Source: Bacteroidia bacterium (lineage in GTDB: Bacteria; Bacteroidota; Bacteroidia; NS11-12g; UBA955). Taken from it: a stretch of 15,430 nucleotides of DNA. How positions within the stretch are numbered: the first letter of the stretch is position 1; the number at the start of each line of letters is the position of its first letter. The stretch lies in contig JACMRS010000224.1 in the NCBI GenBank assembly GCA_014376345.1, positions 1 to 15,430 on the forward strand, read 5' to 3'. Shown here piece after piece: positions 7,036 to 13,965 of this stretch. The position numbers and the translations under genes are program-made. A model generated the notes under the pieces. That model did not search any database. It saw nothing but the letters and a program-made list of their open reading frames with translations, and was not told the origin of the DNA.

Positions 7036-10000
7036 CTACCTTAAAAGTGTCACAGTTCCTGAAAAATTATAGCTTTTTCCATTGGTATGCTTAAAGGAAA
7101 TTCTATACATGTAAACACCTTCCGTACATTGAGTACCCATGTAATTGCCATCCCAACCTTTTCCAGGATTAACTTCTGTGAATACAAGGTCGCCCCACCT
7201 GTTAAAAATCAACATTTTATAATCTGAAATTGATTTTACAGAAGAAGTTGAAAATTTATCATTAAGTCCGTCATCATTTGGAGAGAAAGCTGTTGGAATA
7301 TAAACACTGAAATCTGCAGGAAGCAAAAGAATATATTTTTCAGATGTATTTACACATCCGTATTGGTTTTTAATTGTAAGTTTTGCATAACCATCAATTG
7401 TTTCTGTTATATTCAGAATCGTATCAGATCTGTTAGCATTGCCAAATGGAAATTGCCAAGAATATTTAGATAACGAATTAATGGAGTTTGCTTTAAACAA
7501 ATATTGAACTGTATCTCTGATTCCTGGATTTAAAGCATAACTAAATGATGCATCGGGCAAAGGATAAACCACAGCACCTTCACTGATATTTAAAGGGATA
7601 TTGCATCCATGTGCATCTGAAGCTTTTAAAGTAATATCGTAACTTCCTGCAGAAGGGTATTTATATTTTCCGGCATCCGGTCCCGAAGCGGATTCTCCAT
7701 TACCAAATTCCCATTGCCATTTTTTAATCGGATCTCCGGTTAACTGGATTGTTGTGAAAATACTGCTTTCCCCCAGACATGTTGTATCTCTTTTAAGGGC
7801 TAATTCTGGTTCTTTAAGTACAACAAGTTTTTTAATTGAACTATCAATACAACCGTTTTCTGTTACAAATTCATAAACTACTTTGTAGGTGCCGGGAGTA
7901 GGGAAGGTTGTATTTGGATAATCTGGACCACCCGCAATAATTTTATCGTTGATTTTAAAGATTGAATTACTTATTTTATCTTTATCGGCATAAGCTTTTG
8001 TTTTAATATCAAAAGAATTTGAAGAATAACAAAGAGTATCGTAATTGCTTGTGATTTCAGCAATTGCTGCAGGTAAAATTTCAATTTTTTTAATCAAAGT
8101 GTCAATGCAACCATTAACTCCTGTTTTGATAAATTTTATTTCTTTTACACCTTCAGAAAGTGAATTTAATTTAATTTTATCAGTATTTGAAAAAAGTAAT
8201 TTTTGATCAACTTCCCACTTATTTTTTTCGCCAGTATCCATTTGTGCATCAATTGCAAAATAGTTGTTTTTGTTGCATTGTAAAGTATCATTAACTGTCA
8301 CATCAAGAAAAGGCATTTTTAGAGTGCTTATCCATTTTGTAATGCTGTCAGAACATCCGATAGGATCTTTAATAGTGAGAGTGATCTTTTGTTTGACAAC
8401 ATTCTGATTTTGCAAAGTCAACGATTTTTTAACAAAATTTGTATCTGTTAAACCATTGACATTCCAAAGAGTTTTGGTGCCATTAACATACCTTTCCGAA
8501 GTGTTAGTGAATAAAAATAAATTTCCTTTGATACATTGTTCACTGTCATTAATTGTAAAATCAGGTACGGGAGTTTTGTTAATTAAAATAATCTGTTCAT
8601 TTGAATCAGGTTTACATGCAGAAAAAGTGCTGTAAACTTTTAACTTGATTTTAATTTTTCCAGTAGTTGTATAATGAACCGAATCAATATTCTGAGCAAT
8701 TGATTTTTTACCATTTCCATATTCCCAAGAATATTTCATGTATTTGCCAACCGACTTATTAGTAAAATTATAAAGATTAGTTCTGTCGCATTGAATGCTA
8801 TCTCCTATTTTAAATGCCGCATCCGGCGCGTTAACAATACTGAAAAACTTTTCTATTGTATCTGCACAGGCAAATTCAGTAGTAGCATAAAGAGTTACTT
8901 TATACCTTCCCTCAGCATTGTATTTAATTTTATTAAGTGATCTTGTCGTGCCTGTAGTTCCATTGCCAGCATCCCATTTAAAATAAATCGTATCAAGTGA
9001 TTTTTTTCCATTGTTTATACTCCAGTTATAAGGCACAGAATCTTTAACATCAGGAGTGGTATTTGTAAAAGTCCATTCCGGGTTTTTTACACATTGCAGT
9101 GTGTCTTTGTCATTTACAAAGTTTGCTACAGGTGTTGGCCTCATGTATATCTGATGTGTAACAGTATCCTGACAATTATGGTCTGAAATTGTGATATAAG
9201 TGAAAATTCGGGCAGCAACTCTCTTGTTATAAAACATTTTTTTATGAGTAATGTTTGAGTCGCTGATAATTGATGTTTTATCGAAAAAAATCCATTTGAC
9301 TTTTTTTATTTTTCCTGAGACGATTTGAGAGCTATCATATAATTTTATAGTTTCACCGGAGCAGAAAAAATTGTTATCCGGTTTGGGAAATACTTTTGCA
9401 TTTGGATAAATACCAATTGTATTTTCAACTTTAATTTTACAATCTTTAGCGTAGTAATCAAAATAAACTTTATACTTTCCTGTATCTCTGAATTTAACGT
9501 TAAAATTTACTTTATTATACCAGATATCGTAATCGGGAATGATCCATGCTTTTAATAATGGCTGACCGGAAATACGCGACGAATCATCAAATTTGATGGT
9601 GTTGATTCTGAGACAATTTTTTGCTGAATCAATAATCGGGTTGGCACGCATCACTGTTCGTGAGAACCATGCTGAATCGGAAAATTTGCAGTTGCCGGAA
9701 ATATCTGTTGCAGTAACTATTACTTTACCGGGATCATATAAAGAATAAGATTGTTTTTTTATTTTATTTGCCCATGTAATATTTTTAAAATACGGATCAC
9801 GAACTGTAAAAAATGCTGAATCAATACCGCAATCTGTTCTGTCTGATACTGGATTAAATAATGGCCATGATGCAGAAACTGTCCTGATGAAAGTGTCTTT
9901 ATTTCCCAGATTATCTAAACTGTATGCTTTCACAACATAATTTCCTGTGCCTGAGTAAGTGTGGTTTACAAGTGTTCCTGTCCCTGTATAACCATCTCCA

Positions 10001-11400
10001 AAATCCCAGTTCACTTGTTTTAGACCAACCGTAGACAATGCCCTGAATTGTTTATAAATCAGTTTATTTGCGCAATCTGTTTTTACTAACGAATCTGAAA
10101 ATGCAAAGTCTGGATATTGCGTTCTGAATGCAGCAGAAAAAGCATAAGATTCAGTGGATCCCATTCCATAACAAACAGCAATATGGCCCTTAATACATTC
10201 TATTAAATGATTTCCCGGATTAATTTTCAAGGCGGCATAACTATAGCCGGCATAATTTGAAAATGATCTGAATTCACGGTAATCTATTTTAACATTGTCT
10301 AAATAAGCTTCATTTTCAGATCCTTTTTTAACAATGATATTTACAAAGTGATCCTGAATGTTAAATGAACCCATAGTGCTGAACCGACTTGTTTCGCAAA
10401 GTCTTTTATGACTGACAATTGCAACAAAGGACGGATCTCCGAAAAGGTTGTTAAAATAACTGTTACAACCACTGCCATAGAGATTTTGGAAACATTGAAA
10501 TTTTTTGTTTCCGCTGATATAATTTCCTGTTTCTGAAGTAACTAAAATCTGTAAAGGTTTTTTTCTTGAAACATTTTTATAAAGTATGCCATCATATCTT
10601 ATATCTGTCGCGGTATCTAAAGGCACAATCCTGAGGAAATATCCTGCCTGAGCAAGAAAAGGTGTAATTAAATAAGAAGTGTCAAGTAATGTTTCCGGAA
10701 GCAGTTGTTCATATAAATGACCCATTGAGCCGCAAAGAAGTGCACCATTGCGATTGCCGCTGAAGACAGCCAGTCTTTTTTTATTAGTAACCTGTATCAG
10801 TGTACCACTTAAATTGATTCCCTCAACCTGATAAACTTCTCCCCGGTTAAGGGTTAATGAAAAGGGAATATTAATTGGCTTGCCGCCTTTTGTAAACCCG
10901 GTTGGTGTGCATGTTATTTTCGTATTGTCTTCACCTGCTACCAATACAATGTCATCATTGGGACCATCTAAATTTGAAGACACATACAAAGGTTGTAAAG
11001 GAATAGATGACCAGGGTAAAATAATAGTGCCATCAGTAGATTCACGCATATTGTGCATGGAAAATACCGAAACAGGAAGAACAGAAGTTAGTAAGATGCC
11101 TTTTTTATCTACAGCTTCAAAAGTTGAAATATAGCCTAAATGCAGCGGTATAATAACCATTACGGTAGAATTGTTTCCTACAGAATAGCTTGCTGAATAA
11201 TTTTTATTGGGAATACTGACTTTAAAGGAAGTGGCTTCTGCAGCACTTATGTAAAGTTTAAGAGAATCTTTAACCTTATTTAAAATTGTATCGTTATTGC
11301 TAAGATATGAGAGCCAGAATTCAGTACCCGCAGAGGAGTTCTGCGCCTTTAAGGCGAATGAAAATGAAATTAAAAATAAAAGAGTTAATGCTCTTTTCAT
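7036..11400 (-). CDS. giant secreted IgGFc-binding-like / PKD-repeat protein with type IX (CHU_C) C-terminus, paralog B
   Basis: A 1454-residue exported protein with the same architecture as paralog A throughout. Parts: signal peptide (1-20, MKRALTLLFLISFSFALKAQ); IgGFc-binding-like domain (about 24-425: GTEFWLSY, GILLTSVLPVSVFSMHN, LLCGSMGHLYEQLLPE, GDPSFVA, DHFVNIIVKK); about eleven Ig/PKD-like modules (432-1358) including WDFGDG (465-470), WEYGNG (892-897) and WEFGNG (1230-1235); and a CHU_C sorting domain (1363-1454: FSPNDDGLND, IFNRWGDLVF, GWDGNY, CTEGVYMYRI). The last 30 residues match paralog A at 25 positions, while the middle is more diverged. Export by the type IX system to the surface is expected; the ligand is unknown. 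It lies 69 bp after the phosphatase gene and has its own strong-looking promoter. It probably does not depend on upstream transcription. One module (residues 770-845) carries an extra stretch absent from paralog A. Confidence 0.9.
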   Translation of the reverse strand: MKRALTLLFLISFSFALKAQNSSAGTEFWLSYLSNNDTILNKVKDSLKLYISAAEATSFKVSIPNKNYSASYSVGNNSTVMVIIPLHLGYISTFEAVDKKGILLTSVLPVSVFSMHNMRESTDGTIILPWSSIPLQPLYVSSNLDGPNDDIVLVAGEDNTKITCTPTGFTKGGKPINIPFSLTLNRGEVYQVEGINLSGTLIQVTNKKRLAVFSGNRNGALLCGSMGHLYEQLLPETLLDTSYLITPFLAQAGYFLRIVPLDTATDIRYDGILYKNVSRKKPLQILVTSETGNYISGNKKFQCFQNLYGSGCNSYFNNLFGDPSFVAIVSHKRLCETSRFSTMGSFNIQDHFVNIIVKKGSENEAYLDNVKIDYREFRSFSNYAGYSYAALKINPGNHLIECIKGHIAVCYGMGSTESYAFSAAFRTQYPDFAFSDSLVKTDCANKLIYKQFRALSTVGLKQVNWDFGDGYTGTGTLVNHTYSGTGNYVVKAYSLDNLGNKDTFIRTVSASWPLFNPVSDRTDCGIDSAFFTVRDPYFKNITWANKIKKQSYSLYDPGKVIVTATDISGNCKFSDSAWFSRTVMRANPIIDSAKNCLRINTIKFDDSSRISGQPLLKAWIIPDYDIWYNKVNFNVKFRDTGKYKVYFDYYAKDCKIKVENTIGIYPNAKVFPKPDNNFFCSGETIKLYDSSQIVSGKIKKVKWIFFDKTSIISDSNITHKKMFYNKRVAARIFTYITISDHNCQDTVTHQIYMRPTPVANFVNDKDTLQCVKNPEWTFTNTTPDVKDSVPYNWSINNGKKSLDTIYFKWDAGNGTTGTTRSLNKIKYNAEGRYKVTLYATTEFACADTIEKFFSIVNAPDAAFKIGDSIQCDRTNLYNFTNKSVGKYMKYSWEYGNGKKSIAQNIDSVHYTTTGKIKIKLKVYSTFSACKPDSNEQIILINKTPVPDFTINDSEQCIKGNLFLFTNTSERYVNGTKTLWNVNGLTDTNFVKKSLTLQNQNVVKQKITLTIKDPIGCSDSITKWISTLKMPFLDVTVNDTLQCNKNNYFAIDAQMDTGEKNKWEVDQKLLFSNTDKIKLNSLSEGVKEIKFIKTGVNGCIDTLIKKIEILPAAIAEITSNYDTLCYSSNSFDIKTKAYADKDKISNSIFKINDKIIAGGPDYPNTTFPTPGTYKVVYEFVTENGCIDSSIKKLVVLKEPELALKRDTTCLGESSIFTTIQLTGDPIKKWQWEFGNGESASGPDAGKYKYPSAGSYDITLKASDAHGCNIPLNISEGAVVYPLPDASFSYALNPGIRDTVQYLFKANSINSLSKYSWQFPFGNANRSDTILNITETIDGYAKLTIKNQYGCVNTSEKYILLLPADFSVYIPTAFSPNDDGLNDKFSTSSVKSISDYKMLIFNRWGDLVFTEVNPGKGWDGNYMGTQCTEGVYMYRISFKHTNGKSYNFSGTVTLLR
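7339..10107 (-). repeat. array of about eleven cysteine-paired Ig/PKD-like modules, paralog B
   Basis: First cysteines of the modules are at residues 443, 524, 596, 680, 770, 871, 956, 1042, 1124 and 1208; second cysteines at 571, 654, 743, 845, 929, 1016, 1098, 1184, 1266 and 1349. Each has a positional partner in paralog A, including the missing second cysteine of module 1 and the missing first cysteine of the last module. Recurrent text: GDSIQC, NDSEQC, NDTLQC at starts, and GCSDSITK, GCIDTLIK, GCIDSSIK at ends. Module number has not changed since the duplication. Confidence 0.8.
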
Positions 11401-11422
11401 TCTTGCTCAAAATATTAGTAAT

Positions 11423-11453
11423 CAAATATAAGCAAAAATACGATTAAACCAAA
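11423..11453 (-). promoter_or_regulatory. Bacteroidota-type promoter of paralog B
   Basis: Read on the minus strand: TTTG (11453-11450), a 19-bp spacer, then TATATTTG (11430-11423), which fits the primary-sigma promoter of Bacteroidota (-33 TTTG, -7 TAnnTTTG) at both boxes with normal spacing. The ATG at 11400 is 22 bp below the -7 box, leaving a short leader. It sits wholly in the 69-bp gap after the phosphatase gene, so paralog B is probably transcribed on its own. Confidence 0.7.
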
Positions 11454-11469
11454 AATTGTGGAATAAATA

Positions 11470-12354
11470 TTACAATGTGTTAAAATGTTTTTCCCAAAGA
11501 TCCTGAATGATACCATCCTTAAGACTCTGAAAAGGTGCCATTACTTCATCGACTCTTGTTTCGCTGAAAATATCCAGATAAATACGGCCCGCAATATCAA
11601 TTACTTCGGCTCTGTCAGGATTCAGTTTTAAATGATAAACTCTTTCATGCTGGTCCATTGCTTCGATATCTTCCGTTAATTCTCTTAGCTTTTTTAACTT
11701 AATAAATCCAAATTCCGAAACATTTGCAAGCTCACAAATTTTATGAATATTGCCACCTGTGCCAACACCTTTTAAGTTGGGAATCCAGCTAATATGCTCC
11801 TTTAACCACAAATGCATGTCTGCAATGTCTTTTGTTTTTATTTTTTTCTCTCTTATTCTGACAGTTCCAATATTAAAACTTCTTGCAATTACCGGTTTGT
11901 TGTCCTGAATTAAAGTAAGTTCAGTACTGCCACCACCAACGTCTACATGAAGGAATGTTTGTTTTTTGGGAAGTAAATGAATAAAAGAGTTCATGATCAA
12001 ACTTGATTCTTCATTTCCTGAAATAATTTCTATTTCAATGCCGGATTCTTTCTTGATTTTTTTTATTAGCTCTTTAGAGTTTTTTGCATCCCTCATAGCA
12101 CTGGTAGCGCAAGCCCTGCAAACATCTACATTGTAAATATCCATCAGCAATGCAAATGCTTTTATAGCTTTTTCCAGAAGTTCAGATTTTTTTTTACTGA
12201 TTTCTTTTGTACTGAAAACATCATCACCCAACCTTAATGGTAACCTCGTAAATTCGACCTTTTTCCACTCGGGTTTTAAAATTTCCAGATCAAGTGGTCG
12301 TGCTATTAAAAGCCTGACTCCGTTGCTTCCTATATCAATTGCTCCGAATTTCAT
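11470..12354 (-). CDS. exopolyphosphatase / guanosine pentaphosphatase family protein (Ppx/GppA)
   Basis: A cytoplasmic phosphatase of the actin-like ASKHA fold, predicted to hydrolyse inorganic polyphosphate and/or pppGpp, linking phosphate storage and the stringent response. With the start at 12354 it has 294 residues, the short form with only the catalytic core (E. coli Ppx and GppA are about 500). Motifs: GAIDIGSNGVRLLIA (4-18, phosphate-1 loop), ATSAMRDAKN (83-92), SGNEES (112-117, containing the expected catalytic Glu), DVGGGSTEL (138-146, phosphate-2 loop) and GVGTGGNIHK (196-205). An in-frame ATG lies 22 codons upstream inside asnS, but those residues lack family resemblance. The family start MKFGAIDIGSN is preferred; its ATG shares one base with the asnS TAA, and GGGAGG lies about 11 bases upstream. 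Translational coupling to asnS is likely. Whether it prefers polyphosphate or pppGpp cannot be told from sequence. Confidence 0.9.
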   Translation of the reverse strand: MKFGAIDIGSNGVRLLIARPLDLEILKPEWKKVEFTRLPLRLGDDVFSTKEISKKKSELLEKAIKAFALLMDIYNVDVCRACATSAMRDAKNSKELIKKIKKESGIEIEIISGNEESSLIMNSFIHLLPKKQTFLHVDVGGGSTELTLIQDNKPVIARSFNIGTVRIREKKIKTKDIADMHLWLKEHISWIPNLKGVGTGGNIHKICELANVSEFGFIKLKKLRELTEDIEAMDQHERVYHLKLNPDRAEVIDIAGRIYLDIFSETRVDEVMAPFQSLKDGIIQDLWEKHFNTL

Positions 12355-13868
12355 TACGGAAGCAACCTCCCGTAAGAACGTGGAAAAGGAATACTTTCTC
12401 TGACATGTTTTAATCCGCAAATCCAGGTTACTATTCTTTCCAGTCCTAGTCCGAAACCTGCATGCGGGACACTGCCATATCTTCTAAGATCCAGATACCA
12501 TTCAAATGCTTCCATTGGAAGCTCATGCTCATTTATTTTATCAATCAGAAGTTTTTCATCTGTTTCCCTTTCTCCACCACCTACTATTTCACCATATCCT
12601 TCAGGTGCTAATACATCTACACCTCTTGCAAACCTTGGATCTTCAGGGTTTCTTTTCAAATAAAAAGCTTTTACTTCATGTGGCCAGTCGTAAACCATAA
12701 TCGGCTTATCAAACAATCTTGTAATTACAGTTTCATCGCTTCCGCCCAGGTCATTGCCATATTTAAATGTTCTGGCACTTTCGAGCCATTGCGGTATGTT
12801 CCTTTGCTGTTCTTCCAGATCTTTCAATGAGCTTTTTAGTTGCGCAATTTTATTCTGGTTGAAATTAATTTCTCCTTTTTTTATGCCGGGCTGTGCAATT
12901 TTAGTTTCGCGTTCTGTTATTTCAGCCTGAGTTGATAATATTGAAGACTCAATAACTTTCAGATCTTCTTCAAGTGTTTTAATACTGTTTTTTCCATTGA
13001 CATCCTTTTCACCTTTAATGATAGCAACAGCTTCATCATAAGTTAAACGGGGAAAAGTATCAAGACTGGTTTGAAGAACTGCAGTATCACGCTCAATTAT
13101 AGTAAGTTCAGGTTGATTTGCTTTTAAGACTTCGCCGATCACAAACTGAAGAAATTTTTCAATAAGATCCATATTCTGGAAAATATCATAAAATGCCATT
13201 TCGGGCTCAATCATCCAGAATTCAGAAAGGTGTCTGCGTGTTTTAGATTTTTCAGCCCTGAATGTTGGTCCGAAAGTATAAATTTTACCCATCGCCATCG
13301 CCATTGCTTCTCCATAAAGCTGTCCACTCTGACTTAGATAAGCGGGGTCACCATAATAATCAGTTTCAAATAAATTACTTGTGCCTTCGCAAGCATTGCC
13401 GGTAAATATAGGCGCATCCATTTCAACAAAACCTTCTTGCTGAAAAAACCTGTGAATGGCAAAAATAATTGTATTACGGATTTTCATAATGGCCCATTGT
13501 CTCTGACTTCTAAGCCAAAGGTGCCTGTTATCCATCAGAAACTCGATGCCATGTTCTTTTTTAGCAATTGGATAATCCATTGCATATTGAAAAACCTTTA
13601 AGTCTGTTACCTGTACTTCAACACCTCCTGTTTGCCTTTCATCCTTAATTACATTTCCTGTCAGTGTAAATGAACTTTCGAGTGTCAGTTTAGAGGCTGC
13701 GGCAAATATTTCCGGACTCACTTTAGATTCATCAACAACACATTGACAAATCCCCGTACCGTCTCTCATAACAAGGAAAACAAGTCCTTTGCTTTCGCGC
13801 TTGTTGGCAGCCCATCCGCTTAATGTGACCGATTGGTCGATAAATTGTAATAGATTTTTGATATACAT
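12354..13868 (-). CDS. asnS: asparaginyl-tRNA synthetase with a central coiled-coil insertion
   Basis: A class IIb aminoacyl-tRNA synthetase that charges tRNA-Asn with asparagine using ATP. It has 504 residues, longer than E. coli AsnRS (466). Domains: N-terminal OB-fold anticodon-binding domain (about 13-98, VTLSGWAANKRESKGLVF), then the catalytic core with motif 1 (130-156, ending FVEMDAPIFT), motif 2 (199-226, FRAEKSKTRRHLSEFWMIE) and motif 3 (471-485, GFGLGLERIVTWICG). The residues after motif 2 and the GEIVGGGERE region (426-435) fit AsnRS rather than AspRS. Residues about 287-360, between TYDEAVAIIK and FKYGNDLGGSDE, are charged, heptad-like sequence (EEDLKVIESSILSTQAEIT; LKSSLKDLEEQQ), probably an antiparallel coiled-coil hairpin inserted in the catalytic domain. 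The C-terminus (IPFPRSYGRLLP) is complete. First gene of a two-gene unit with the phosphatase, divergent from rpoN. Confidence 0.96.
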   Translation of the reverse strand: MYIKNLLQFIDQSVTLSGWAANKRESKGLVFLVMRDGTGICQCVVDESKVSPEIFAAASKLTLESSFTLTGNVIKDERQTGGVEVQVTDLKVFQYAMDYPIAKKEHGIEFLMDNRHLWLRSQRQWAIMKIRNTIIFAIHRFFQQEGFVEMDAPIFTGNACEGTSNLFETDYYGDPAYLSQSGQLYGEAMAMAMGKIYTFGPTFRAEKSKTRRHLSEFWMIEPEMAFYDIFQNMDLIEKFLQFVIGEVLKANQPELTIIERDTAVLQTSLDTFPRLTYDEAVAIIKGEKDVNGKNSIKTLEEDLKVIESSILSTQAEITERETKIAQPGIKKGEINFNQNKIAQLKSSLKDLEEQQRNIPQWLESARTFKYGNDLGGSDETVITRLFDKPIMVYDWPHEVKAFYLKRNPEDPRFARGVDVLAPEGYGEIVGGGERETDEKLLIDKINEHELPMEAFEWYLDLRRYGSVPHAGFGLGLERIVTWICGLKHVRESIPFPRSYGRLLP

Positions 13869-13897
13869 ACTTTATATTCGTGCAGTAAAAAGCAGCG

Positions 13898-13905
13898 CAA
13901 AGTTA
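13898..13905 (-). promoter_or_regulatory. probable -7 promoter element of asnS
   Basis: The minus strand reads TAACTTTG, an exact TAnnTTTG match, 29 bp before the asnS ATG at 13868. Upstream there is only a T-rich TTTTC about 15 bp away and no TTTG at the usual spacing, so the -33 box is weak. The sequence CTTTGCGC following it, typical of Bacteroidota start regions, adds a little support. Confidence 0.5.
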
Positions 13906-13916
13906 GGCATTTACAT

Positions 13917-13938
13917 TTTGAAAATAAGTATTTGAAAA
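13917..13938 (+). repeat. direct repeat TTTGAAAA, 14-bp period, in the asnS-rpoN divergent region
   Basis: TTTGAAAA occurs at 13917-13924 and again at 13931-13938 in the 97-bp region between the divergent genes. Either TTTG could serve as a -33 box toward rpoN. No matching TAnnTTTG follows; the closest is TATTCTTT, 20 bp after the second copy. It could also be a paired regulator site. Chance is possible in such AT-rich DNA. Confidence 0.25.
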
Positions 13939-13965
13939 CGAGCGGAAATATAATTATTCTTTAAT

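Noticed and set aside
2563..11400. The tandem giant genes as parts of a toxin, contact-dependent inhibition or other defence system
   Set aside because: No toxin, nuclease or immunity-like gene is present; both proteins end in an intact type IX sorting domain with no variable C-terminal effector.
12355..12420. A 22-codon N-terminal extension of the phosphatase starting at 12420
   Set aside because: It lies wholly inside the end of asnS in another frame, and the known family start motif begins at the internal methionine at 12354.
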